Source of the DNA: Gemmatimonadota bacterium | GTDB taxonomy: Bacteria > Latescibacterota > UBA2968 > UBA8231 | Direction of reading: 5' to 3' | NCBI GenBank assembly: GCA_009840005.1 | Contig: VXOR01000008.1 | Location: forward strand, 5,512 to 69,511 | Length of the DNA: 64,000 bases | Part shown: positions 42,014 through 49,774 of the stretch, in pieces | Position numbering within the stretch: position 1 is the first letter of the stretch | Layout: every line of letters starts with the position of its first letter | Notes under the pieces: generated by a model | Databases searched by the model: none | What the model saw: the letters and a program-made list of their open reading frames with translations, nothing else | What the model was told of the DNA's origin: nothing | Translations under genes and position numbers: made by a program

Positions 42014-44200
42014 ATGAAAAAGCAACTAATTGGTTTCGTCTTGCCGCTTCTGATTTGTGTGTTGACGCCGTTGGGGGCAGTAGCTGAATTATCCATAGCT
42101 GTGGTCCATAGTCCTGGGTCTGGTGATCCCGGTGATTGGTTGACGTTTATTGTTGAGGTTCAGGAGAACGGGAGCCCCGCGTCCGGTCAAACAGTGACAT
42201 TTAGTATCACGCCGGACAATGGGACTTTGTCGTTCCTCGGTGGTACAAGCACCGGCACAACTGGCGACAACGGACGGGTAGCTCAGACGCTGGTATTGGG
42301 AAGCGATGCGTCCGGCTCCTACACAGTCACAGCGTCGGTGGGTAGCGTCTCGGTGAGTAGGACTGCGACGGTTGAGACCCCGCCGCTGCCGCCGGACGAA
42401 CCGCCCACTCGGACTCTGTATAGAGTTGAGTCGGTTCCTTTCTATCCGGGTGATACGGTTACATTTCTTGCCGCGGTCAGAGCAGTCAGGGGAGGTGTGA
42501 ACCAAGGCGTATCAGGTGAAACCGTGACGTTTAGCCTGAGTCCGGACGATGGGACTGCGTCGTTAAGTACTACAAGCGGGACAACGGATAGCAATGGATC
42601 AGCACGGACGACACTGACGCTTGGTAGCAGTGCGTCCGGTTCATACACGGTCACAGCCACATTCGGCGATGGCACTTCTAAGACCCACAGTACTGGAACA
42701 GTTTACAACTCATCGCCGCCGCCACCACCGGAAGAGGAAGAACCACCACCACCACCGCCACCACCACCAGAGTTATCGATAATTGTGGTCCATAGTCCTG
42801 GTTCTGGCGATCCCGGCGATTGGTTGACGTTTATTGTTGAGGTTCAGGAAGACGGTAGTCCTGCGTCGGGGAAAACAGTGACGTTTAGTATCAGTCCAGA
42901 CAATGGGACTTTGTCGTTCCTCGGTGGTACAAGCACCTACACAACCGGTGACAACGGACGGGTAGCTCAGACGCTGGTATTGGGAAGCGATGCGTCCGGC
43001 TCCTACACGGTCACAGCGTCGGTTGGCAGCGTTTCGGTGAGTAGGACTGCGACAGTTGAGACCCCGCCGCTGCCGCCGGAAGAGGGAGGACCACCCACTC
43101 GGACTCTGTATAGAGTTGAGTCGGTTCCTTTCCATCCGGGTGATACGGTTACATTTATGGCCTCGGTCAGACAAGTCAAAGGTGGCGTGAACCAAGGCGT
43201 ATCCGGTGAAACCGTGACGTTTAGCCTGAGTCCGGACGATGGGACTGCGTCGTTAAGCACTACAAGCGTGACAACGGATAGCAATGGAGAAGCGCGGACG
43301 ACACTGACGCTTGGTAGCAGCGCCTCCGGTTCATACAGAGTCACTGCGACATTCGGCGATGGCACTTCTAAAACCCACAGTACTGGGACAGTTGAGACCT
43401 CACCGCCACAGGACGACTCTGGCGAGGATCAACCGGAGTCCGAGGAGCAGCCAACCAGCGACAGCCAAGAAGACCCGAAATCAGACTCCCAGCTAGAGTC
43501 GCTGTCCGTGACGATCGACGACGTTACCAGCGCGGCCGAGCGCGGCCGGATGACCTTCACCGTGCGGCTGGAGCCGACCCCTACAGCCCCGACCACCGTG
43601 AAATACGCCACGGCGTCCCAGACCGCTAAGGCCGGTCAGGACTACGAAGTCGCCACAGGAACGCTCCACTTCGGGGCCAATCAAAACACCGCCACGTTCA
43701 CCGTCCGAATCCGCCCCGACGAGCAAGCCGAGCCGAACGAGACCTTCGCGGTGAGAATTACACATCCGTCCACCCGCGCACTCCTAGCCGAGGCGACGGG
43801 TACGATTACGGACGACGACGGCGCGACGCCACCAGAGGGCGATTCCGAGGGCGACGAGCTGGCCGATAGTGAAGAGGACGATGGAGAGATCGCTTTCGGC
43901 TTCTCTGGGGCGGTTGAAGACCAAGCATACACCGCTGGTACGGCGATTAGCGCGCTGGTACTGCCGGAAGCTACAGGCGCTGAAGGCGAGGTAACGTACC
44001 GCGTCTCCGACGTACCTGCTGGCTTGGCGTTTGACGCGGCCACGCGGACGATTTCGGGCACACCTGAAGCCGCCACCGACGGAGCCGTCGAGATCACCTA
44101 CATGGCGGAAGACAGCGTAGGAGAAGTCGCCACATTGACCTTCTCCATCACGGTCAACCCGGCGCTGAGCTTCGGAGACTTTTTCGACCTGTCCAATTAA
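42014..44200 (+). CDS. Secreted multi-domain Ig-like repeat protein (Big_1, Calx-beta, He_PIG)
   Basis: A 728-residue protein starting MKKQLIGFVLPLLICVL, a clear signal peptide ending near residue 24. Two near-identical units of about 228 residues (684-bp period; VVHSPGSGDPGDWLTF and YRVESVPF start the halves) hold pairs of invasin/Big_1-like Ig domains with NGRVAQTLVLG and GSYTVTA signatures. A Pro/Glu linker separates the units. A Calx-beta domain (NETFAVRITHP) and a putative-Ig He_PIG domain (GLAFDAATRTISGTP) follow. No membrane anchor or sortase motif is seen. An ATG at 41981 is in frame but lacks a signal-like start. Probably a cell-surface or adhesion protein. Confidence 0.85.
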   Translation: MKKQLIGFVLPLLICVLTPLGAVAELSIAVVHSPGSGDPGDWLTFIVEVQENGSPASGQTVTFSITPDNGTLSFLGGTSTGTTGDNGRVAQTLVLGSDASGSYTVTASVGSVSVSRTATVETPPLPPDEPPTRTLYRVESVPFYPGDTVTFLAAVRAVRGGVNQGVSGETVTFSLSPDDGTASLSTTSGTTDSNGSARTTLTLGSSASGSYTVTATFGDGTSKTHSTGTVYNSSPPPPPEEEEPPPPPPPPPELSIIVVHSPGSGDPGDWLTFIVEVQEDGSPASGKTVTFSISPDNGTLSFLGGTSTYTTGDNGRVAQTLVLGSDASGSYTVTASVGSVSVSRTATVETPPLPPEEGGPPTRTLYRVESVPFHPGDTVTFMASVRQVKGGVNQGVSGETVTFSLSPDDGTASLSTTSVTTDSNGEARTTLTLGSSASGSYRVTATFGDGTSKTHSTGTVETSPPQDDSGEDQPESEEQPTSDSQEDPKSDSQLESLSVTIDDVTSAAERGRMTFTVRLEPTPTAPTTVKYATASQTAKAGQDYEVATGTLHFGANQNTATFTVRIRPDEQAEPNETFAVRITHPSTRALLAEATGTITDDDGATPPEGDSEGDELADSEEDDGEIAFGFSGAVEDQAYTAGTAISALVLPEATGAEGEVTYRVSDVPAGLAFDAATRTISGTPEAATDGAVEITYMAEDSVGEVATLTFSITVNPALSFGDFFDLSN
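42084..43395 (+). repeat. 684-bp intragenic tandem duplication
   Basis: GTGGTCCATAGTCCTGG recurs at 42101 and 42785, and most of the first unit matches the second with scattered substitutions. The repeat encodes paired Ig-like domains and allows recombination to change repeat number. Confidence 0.85.
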
Positions 44201-44270
44201 ATGCGAGCGGAAGGTCGTTAAGTTGGTACCTAAGCCATTAAAGCCGTTTTAACCTCCCCTTAGCTTCGCT

Positions 44271-44549
44271 ATGGAAGTGACCCGAGGCAGCGATAACGTA
44301 TTTGAGGATATCGGTTTCGAGCGGGAAGAAGCGGCGAGTCTAAAAGTCCGGGCTGATTTAATGCTCGACCTGAAAAAGTACATCGAAACTAGAGGGTGGA
44401 CCCAACGTCAAGCTGCGGCATTTTTGGCGAGTCCCAACCGCGTTTAATGCAGGGGGAGATTAGTCGTTTTAGTGTGGATAAATTGATTAATATGCTGACG
44501 CGGGCGGGGATGCAAGTCGAAATTTACGTCAAGCCAAAAGCCGCTTAAG
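44271..44549 (+). pseudogene. Frameshifted XRE-family (HigA-like) antitoxin gene
   Basis: The first frame reads MEVTRGSDNVFEDIGFE... to WTQRQAAAFLASPNRV then TAA at 44445. From 44447 a second frame continues MQGEISRFSVDKLINML and ends VEIYVKPKAA. Together they match a HigA-like helix-turn-helix antitoxin (TQRQAAxFxGVSQPRV then LMQGEISRFS) with a small deletion and frameshift at the recognition helix. No intact partner toxin lies upstream. Confidence 0.65.
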
Positions 44550-44609
44550 CGAAAATTCAGACTTGGAGTGCCGCGTTGATTTTTGACATCTGCTCAAACC
44601 AGAAAGCTG

Positions 44610-45021
44610 TCACTGCGGCGTGATCGCCGGAATCATCTGTCGGCCGTTTCTTCGATATAGGCCAAAGTCGCTGTCCAGCGTTAGTACGCGGTTTTCTGGA
44701 TAAAGCTCGCTCATCCTGACTAGGCACGCATCGGCCAGAGACATGGGCACTGAGCGATACTTTTTGAGCAGTTTTTGAATAGGTTGAATTTGGTCTTCGA
44801 GGCGAAAAGAGGAGACGATAATTTTGCGCTGTAGCAAATCCATAATCGGCTCACTTCCACCATGCATACGACTCAATAGAAAACAAGCCTCGGAGAGTAC
44901 CGCCTCGCAGGTTGCCATCGGTGGGACAATCTGACTCCATTGTCGCCCATTCGTGATACTCGTCTCGTCGGTTTAAGAAGGCAACGAGTGGCCCTGTGTC
45001 CAACAAGACACCACGTTTCAC
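44610..45021 (-). pseudogene. Frameshifted VapC-like PIN toxin gene
   Basis: GTG at 45021 overlaps the antitoxin stop and begins VKRGVLLDTGPLVAFLNRRD (Mg-binding Asp at 8), which is a PIN N-terminus. After about 28 codons the frame must change by one base near 44937 to continue into MATCEAVLSEACFL, MSLADACLVRM and LTLDSDFGLYR, the rest of the fold. The length (412 bases) is not a multiple of three. Either the toxin is dead or the assembly carries an indel here. Confidence 0.72.
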
Positions 45022-45287
45022 TGGCCATATCCTCTCAGGTATTTCTTGTTGTACGAAAGGTCTTCGGCTCCCTCAATGCATCCACTTAAATCTCTGGCTA
45101 GGTCCAAGCACGAAACTTTTTTCTCGCCGCCTTTAGGCGGTGCATTGGACAAGGATGTTTCATCAGCTCCTACGAGATCCTCAATAGCCGCCCGAATCAG
45201 AGCCGATTTACTCTCATTCCGTTGCGCTGCAACGGCTCCTAATTTGACGTCTAACTCGTCAGGAACCTTAACGGTCAGAGTTTTCAT
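45018..45287 (-). CDS. Ribbon-helix-helix (CopG-like) antitoxin
   Basis: An 89-residue protein with MKTLTVKVPDELDVKLGAVA and SKSALIRAAIEDLVG, the strand-helix-helix of CopG/Arc-type antitoxins. The C-terminal DLSGCIEGAEDLSYNKKYL is a typical toxin-binding tail. GAGGA lies before the ATG. It overlaps the start of the frameshifted PIN gene (GTGA), the usual coupling. If the toxin is indeed broken, this antitoxin is maintained as an orphan, possibly to counter homologous toxins. Confidence 0.82.
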   Translation of the reverse strand: MKTLTVKVPDELDVKLGAVAAQRNESKSALIRAAIEDLVGADETSLSNAPPKGGEKKVSCLDLARDLSGCIEGAEDLSYNKKYLRGYGQ

Positions 45288-45301
45288 TTTTCCTCCTCAT
45301 G

Positions 45302-45445
45302 CTAGAGCGGCAGGTCTCGGTCAGGTTTGTGGGCGTGTGTAATTATAAGATAAGCGCGTTTGGGGTTCGACCAAGCAGTGGTTTGGGCGTCGATGAAGCG
45401 GTCGCGGCGATAGTCACGGAAATCGGCGGTGGTAATCTTTTTCAT
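45302..45445 (-). pseudogene. Truncated second copy of the transglutaminase-like gene start
   Basis: 45378-45457 matches 41532-41611 at 76 of 80 bases: the ribosome site and first 23 codons (MKKITTADFRDYRRDRFIDA). The four differences in codons are synonymous, so the copy evolved as coding sequence before truncation. The frame then runs through unrelated sequence to TAG, giving 47 residues. It is a remnant of a paralogue. Confidence 0.75.
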
Positions 45446-45493
45446 GGTAGGCTCCTGTCTCCATCGGCCTGAGGCACTGGTGTAATAACGCCG

Positions 45494-45625
45494 TCACCTT
45501 CCTTCATAGTCGGGATTCACCTCTTTGAGCAACTCTGATGAATACTCCGGTTCGTTTTCTCCGTAGGCGTCTTTTAGTCTTTGACCGGATAAATGCAACC
45601 AAGCCTTGACAGCTTCTACGGAGCG
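45494..45625 (-). pseudogene. 3' fragment of an unrecognised gene
   Basis: A 43-codon open segment bounded upstream by an in-frame stop reads AVKAWLHLSGQRLKDAYG and ends LLKEVNPDYEGR then TGA. It looks like the C-terminus of a real protein (codon use, sharp end), but no start exists. It is most likely residue from the same rearrangements that truncated its neighbour. Confidence 0.35.
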
Positions 45626-45637
45626 TCAAGCCCAAAC

Positions 45638-46408
45638 TCAGGTAAGAAGAGCCTCGACGTATTCTCGTGCAGCAATAGCCGCCGGCAGCGGCTCGTCCCA
45701 ATCGACCTCCTCAAGCTCGACGACGAGGGGGCCGTCGTAATCGCTATCTGCTAATAGCTCCAACAACTCCGCAAAGGGCAATTCGCCTTCCCCGAAGGGC
45801 ACGGGTTTTTCGCCCTGCTGGTCGCGCAGGTGGACGAGGCCGATGCGCCCGGCGAGGGCTTCGGCGAAGGGCATGATTGGCTCGCCGACCGAGAGCAAGT
45901 GGCCGGTGTCTAAGAGCACGCGCGCCCGCTCGGGTAGCTCGGGCATCACCGCTTGGTAGTCGGCTAGTCCTTGGAGGCGGTTGCCTTTGTGGTTGCCCAA
46001 GTTGAGAGCGATGTCGGGGATGTTGTCGAGGAGCGTGTTGACGCCTTCGATGAGGTCGGCGAGTGCCTCGTCCGTGCGGGAACCGCCCTTGGTGTTCAGG
46101 GTTTTGATGCCGAGGGCGCGGCCCAAGTGGATGTCCCATTCGAGTTGGCGCAGGTTGTAGGCGAGGTTGCGCTCGTCGGAATCGGCCTTGCGGCCGGTGA
46201 GGTTGCGGATGTTGAAGCCAGAAAGCGCTAGACCGGCGTCCGCAATGGCGGTGCGGACCATAGGCACGGACCAGTCGCGATGGACGGGAGTGCTCTCGGT
46301 GTACGCGCGGAAGAGTTCGATGCGAGAGAAGCCGGATGCTTTGGCGAGGTCGAGCACTTCGGGCAAGAGCAGGTCTGGGCAGAGGGTCGGGCTGAAGACG
46401 AGGTGCAT
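45638..46408 (-). CDS. Sugar phosphate isomerase/epimerase-like TIM-barrel protein
   Basis: A 256-residue xylose-isomerase-like barrel. The N-terminal MHLVFSPTLCPDLLLPE, metal-ligand region LVHLRDQQGEK, LLDTGHLLSVGE and the C-terminal LVVELEEVDW (Glu) are characteristic of AP-endonuclease-2-type sugar epimerases. Start at ATG 46408, which overlaps the stop of the PhyH gene (TGATG), so both are co-translated; a TTG one codon earlier is possible. It probably acts on a keto-sugar or inositol derivative produced near the PhyH reaction. Confidence 0.85.
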   Translation of the reverse strand: MHLVFSPTLCPDLLLPEVLDLAKASGFSRIELFRAYTESTPVHRDWSVPMVRTAIADAGLALSGFNIRNLTGRKADSDERNLAYNLRQLEWDIHLGRALGIKTLNTKGGSRTDEALADLIEGVNTLLDNIPDIALNLGNHKGNRLQGLADYQAVMPELPERARVLLDTGHLLSVGEPIMPFAEALAGRIGLVHLRDQQGEKPVPFGEGELPFAELLELLADSDYDGPLVVELEEVDWDEPLPAAIAAREYVEALLT

Positions 46409-47160
46409 CAACTAATCCCCTCCCAACGCGCCCATTGGTCGTCGCAGGTCTCGAAGCGGATATCGTTGGTGTCTTTGCGCGAGAAGCGGCCGATGAGAGC
46501 CATGCGGATATTGCGATTGACGTTCTTGGAACCTGTGTGAAAGAGCTGGCCGTGCCAGAAGATGGCATCGCCGGCTTGGCCGACGAATTCGCACCCTTGG
46601 GGGAAGGTTCCCTCCGCAAATACGTCGCTGGAAACGCCGCCCTGCACCGACAGCAGCGAGTGCGTCTTGAAGTACTCGTAGGCCACGTTGTGGCTGCCGG
46701 GCCAATAGGTGAAGCAGCCGCCCTGCGAGTCGATGTCCTCGACGTAGATCGTGACGTTGATGGTCATGTAGCCGACCGTGCCTTCGGGCACGCCGTTGGT
46801 AGGGGTATAGTAGCCGTCGAGGTGGCCGCGTGCAGGCAGGGACCAAGACTTGTCTTTGGCTGGATACACCAGCGCGGGACCGGCGCTGCCGGGATTGAGC
46901 TGGTCTTCGCCGACCATCTCCTCCATCATCGCAAAGAGCGGCGACTCGTGGACGGTGGCGCGGATGGCCGGGTGATGGGCGGGCACAGGGGTGCGCGGTC
47001 CGGCTTCGACATAGGTTGCAGGATCGTCACGGTCGGCCTCAATGCCGGTCCAGAGAGCGTCCTGAGCAGCTTGAATTTGCGCGGACGTGAGTGCGCCGCG
47101 GACGATGAGACAGCCATTTTCCTTAAAGGAATGCTTGTCTGCGGAGGTGAGATGAGGCAT
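46408..47160 (-). CDS. Phytanoyl-CoA dioxygenase (PhyH) family protein
   Basis: A 250-residue Fe(II)/2-oxoglutarate enzyme with HLD (H113, D115 in RGHLDGYY), the PGSHNVAYE loop, distal FWHGQLFHTGS (H203 or H208) and NRNIRM supplying the 2-oxoglutarate Arg. The start at 47160 (MPHLTSADK) is chosen because family similarity begins there; the open frame extends 28 codons upstream. Translationally coupled to the sugar-isomerase-like gene. Small-molecule hydroxylation linked to sugar catabolism is inferred. Confidence 0.9.
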   Translation of the reverse strand: MPHLTSADKHSFKENGCLIVRGALTSAQIQAAQDALWTGIEADRDDPATYVEAGPRTPVPAHHPAIRATVHESPLFAMMEEMVGEDQLNPGSAGPALVYPAKDKSWSLPARGHLDGYYTPTNGVPEGTVGYMTINVTIYVEDIDSQGGCFTYWPGSHNVAYEYFKTHSLLSVQGGVSSDVFAEGTFPQGCEFVGQAGDAIFWHGQLFHTGSKNVNRNIRMALIGRFSRKDTNDIRFETCDDQWARWEGIS

Positions 47161-47316
47161 GGCAGGACCTTTCCAATTGGGTTGAAAAGGCAAATATAGA
47201 GCGGCTAAAAGGGGGTGTCCATTGCCCGCGGCGAGCCTCCCCATGAGGCAGAGATCCGCCAGCGCGGAAAGGCTCTACGGGAAATTATGAGCGGGAGCGC
47301 AGTGGCCGAGGTACCC

Positions 47317-48186
47317 TCAGAGGACGACCGCTTGGTCTAAGGCGCGGATGTAGCCAAGCGTCCAAGCTAGCCCCGCGGCGTGGTCGCCGGCGATGGACGG
47401 GAAGTGCTCGGGGTAAATCTGGCCCTTGTAGTCGATCTCTTTGAGGGCGCGGATGGTGCCGACCATATCGACTTCCCCCGCACCGAACGGCACTTCGAGG
47501 TAGCCCAAGTCCGCCAGCCGCTGCTCGATTTCCGGGGTAGAAGGCCCTTGGGCCTTGGTGGCGATGTCGCGCACGTGGACCATGAAGACCTTGTCGCCGA
47601 AGTGGCGAATGACCTCGGGCAGGCTGTCGCCGGCCATTTGCGACTTGCCCTGGCAGAAGGTCAGGCCGTGGGCCGGCGAGTCGGTGGCGGCCATGAGATT
47701 TGAAAAGGTCTCTCTGTTCCAGATCAGGCGGTCGGGCACGTGAAACGTGTGGGTGGAGATCCGCACGCCGACTCCTTCGCCGATTTGGCCGAGTTCGCGG
47801 AAGATTTCCACCAAGCCCTGCCAGTGCTGCTGCCGCTCGTCTGGGTCGGTGGGAGCTGCATCGGCGCTGAGGTAGAAATGCACTAAGGGTATCTGCGCGT
47901 GGCCCATGTTTTCGATCAGGCGGCGCATGTAACCCACTTCGCGCGTGCGGGACGCGCTGTCAACACAGGCGTCGAGGCTGAGGCGCGGCGGGGTCAGCCC
48001 GGCCAGTACCACTTCAGCGCTGGCGTATTGGTCGGCTAGTGTCTTGAGTGCGTCGGCCGCGGGTGCGTCGTCTGAAGAGATGTTGCCGGTATTCAAGACG
48101 ATGTGGGTGGCGCCGGCGTCGCGGCAATAGGCGATGTTGCGATCGTGGTCGGCCCCAAAGGGGGCGAAGATGCCGATGTTGAACAT
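47317..48186 (-). CDS. Mannonate-dehydratase-like / xylose-isomerase-like TIM-barrel protein
   Basis: A 289-residue barrel. THTFHVPD, LTFCQGK, VFMVHVRDI and IYPEHFPSIAGD follow the UxuA (mannonate dehydratase) pattern of metal-binding His and Glu along the barrel, though the protein is shorter than the about 390-residue UxuA. It is better called a sugar isomerase/dehydratase-like protein. GAGGAGG precedes the ATG. It is 157 bases upstream of the PhyH gene on the same strand and next to tRNA-Glu. Confidence 0.78.
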   Translation of the reverse strand: MFNIGIFAPFGADHDRNIAYCRDAGATHIVLNTGNISSDDAPAADALKTLADQYASAEVVLAGLTPPRLSLDACVDSASRTREVGYMRRLIENMGHAQIPLVHFYLSADAAPTDPDERQQHWQGLVEIFRELGQIGEGVGVRISTHTFHVPDRLIWNRETFSNLMAATDSPAHGLTFCQGKSQMAGDSLPEVIRHFGDKVFMVHVRDIATKAQGPSTPEIEQRLADLGYLEVPFGAGEVDMVGTIRALKEIDYKGQIYPEHFPSIAGDHAAGLAWTLGYIRALDQAVVL

Positions 48187-48217
48187 GAGCTCCTCCTCAG
48201 CGTAACGTACATAAAAA

Positions 48218-48292
48218 TGGTGCTCCCACGGAGACTCGAACTCCGGTTACAGGGTTGAAAACCCTGGGTCCTAACCGCTAGACGATGGGAGC
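48218..48292 (-). tRNA. tRNA-Glu (anticodon TTC), CCA encoded
   Basis: Reading the minus strand, acceptor GCTCCCA pairs with TGGGAGC, followed by discriminator A and genomic CCA. The anticodon arm CAGGG-TTTTCAA-CCCTG gives anticodon TTC; the T arm is CGGAG-TTCGAGT-CTCCG. All arms pair normally, and the D arm has GGTT. No integrase or duplicated 3' end is seen nearby, so this copy is not an evident attachment site. Confidence 0.96.
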
Positions 48293-48353
48293 ACGTAGGG
48301 CAAAAAATATAGACCTAGCCCCACATATTGGCAAGCCGCCCCATCGCATTTTG

Positions 48354-49754
48354 CTAGGCAAAAGCGTCGAGTGCGGGCGTGAGAAGATTGTAGTCAGTGG
48401 CTTGCTCAAAAGCGCGGGCTAGACGCAACAACCGCGCCTCGTCGCGGGGATGGCCGATGAGCTGCAAGCCGATGGGCAAGCCATCGCGCGTGAACCCGCA
48501 GGGCAGGGAAACGGCGCACAAGTCGAGGAGGTTGACGGCGATGGTGTTGCGCAGGCAGAGGCCATTGATGGGGAAATAGACGTCGTCGCGGTCAATCTCG
48601 TCGAGAATTGGGGCGGCGAAAGGGGTGGTTGGGGTGATGAGGAAATCGACGTTTTCGAGGGCCGTGCGGGCTTTGCGGCGCAGCTTGTCGCGTGCTCTGA
48701 GTTGCCCGAGGAAGTCCGCGGCGAGGATATCGCGGCCGTCGAGTATGCGCGCCGAGACAATGGGGTCGAACTGGTCGAGGTGCGCTTCGAGGTTGCGCCG
48801 GTGATAGAGATAGGCTTCGACAGCCGTGGTGCTAGGCCCGCTGCGCCATTCGACTAGGTCGTCGAGCACTTCAAGCGATATTTCATCGACATAGACGCCG
48901 AGGTCGGCGAACACGCTCGCTGAGGCGCGCACTGCCGCTTCGACTTCTGTATCGACCTCGTCCCAGAAATACTCGCGCGGGAAACAGAGCCGGAGACCAG
49001 CGACCTCACCTTCCAAGTGATCCACAAGCGAATCACCGAGCAGGGGGTCCGCCATGGCTTGGCACAACAGGGCGCAGTCTTGCGCCGTGCGGCACAAGGG
49101 CCCGATGCTGTCGAGGGTAGGGTCGAGGGGCAAGACGCCGGTGTTGGGGAGCAGGCCAAAGGTGGGCTTGAGGCCGGTAAGGCCGCAAAAGGACGCGGGA
49201 ATCCGCACCGAGCCGCCGGTGTCCGAGCCGAGGGCGGCCGGGGCCAATCCAGCCGCCACGGCCACGCCCGAGCCAGAGGACGACCCGCCCGGCAGGCGGT
49301 GGGTCTCGGGATCCCAGGGGTTGACTGGGGTGCCGTAGTGATGGTTGACGCCGGTACCGCCGAAAGCGAATTCTACGAGATGCGTCTTACCCAAGAGCAC
49401 GGCTCCTGCGGCAAAGAGGCGACGGGCAATGGTGGCGTCGGCTGCGGCGATGTTGTCGCGCAGCAGGGTTGAGCCGCCGGTGGTCGGCAGGCCCGCGACA
49501 TCCACGAGATCCTTAAAGGCGAGGGGAATGCCGTGCAAGGGGCCGAGGTAGGTGCCGGCCGCGATTTGCGCTCCGGCAGCGCGGGCTTGGGCACGTGCGC
49601 GCTCGGCCGTGACGGCGAGATAGGCGTTGAGCGCCGGATCGTATTGTTCAATGCGCTCTAGGTAGAGTTCGGTGAGTTCGAGCGGGGAGAGTTCGCCGCG
49701 GCGGATCAGGGTGGCGAGTTCGGCGATGGGGGCAAACGCTAGGGTGTCATCCAT
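48354..49754 (-). CDS. Amidase (amidase-signature family)
   Basis: A 466-residue amidase. The triad residues are K81 (LAFKDLVD), GGSSSG (158-162) and S182 in SDTGGSVRIPAS. Start at 49754 (MDDTLAFAPIAE) is preferred because similarity begins there and AGAGG lies upstream; the longer frame overlaps the decarboxylase gene. It is the same length as the amidase at 20 kb but clearly a different subfamily. It follows the UbiD-like gene by 20 bases on the same strand, so the two may release and process an aromatic or acyl amide. Confidence 0.92.
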   Translation of the reverse strand: MDDTLAFAPIAELATLIRRGELSPLELTELYLERIEQYDPALNAYLAVTAERARAQARAAGAQIAAGTYLGPLHGIPLAFKDLVDVAGLPTTGGSTLLRDNIAAADATIARRLFAAGAVLLGKTHLVEFAFGGTGVNHHYGTPVNPWDPETHRLPGGSSSGSGVAVAAGLAPAALGSDTGGSVRIPASFCGLTGLKPTFGLLPNTGVLPLDPTLDSIGPLCRTAQDCALLCQAMADPLLGDSLVDHLEGEVAGLRLCFPREYFWDEVDTEVEAAVRASASVFADLGVYVDEISLEVLDDLVEWRSGPSTTAVEAYLYHRRNLEAHLDQFDPIVSARILDGRDILAADFLGQLRARDKLRRKARTALENVDFLITPTTPFAAPILDEIDRDDVYFPINGLCLRNTIAVNLLDLCAVSLPCGFTRDGLPIGLQLIGHPRDEARLLRLARAFEQATDYNLLTPALDAFA

Positions 49755-49774
49755 GAAGCGGCCTCTGCTCAGGG

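Noticed and set aside
44437..44450. Programmed frameshift in the HigA-like gene
   Set aside because: No slippery heptamer at the junction; the break falls within the recognition helix with missing residues, which fits decay.
48218..48292. tRNA-Glu as an attachment site for an island
   Set aside because: No integrase or duplicated tRNA 3' end is visible next to it; the integrase relic is 26 kb away.
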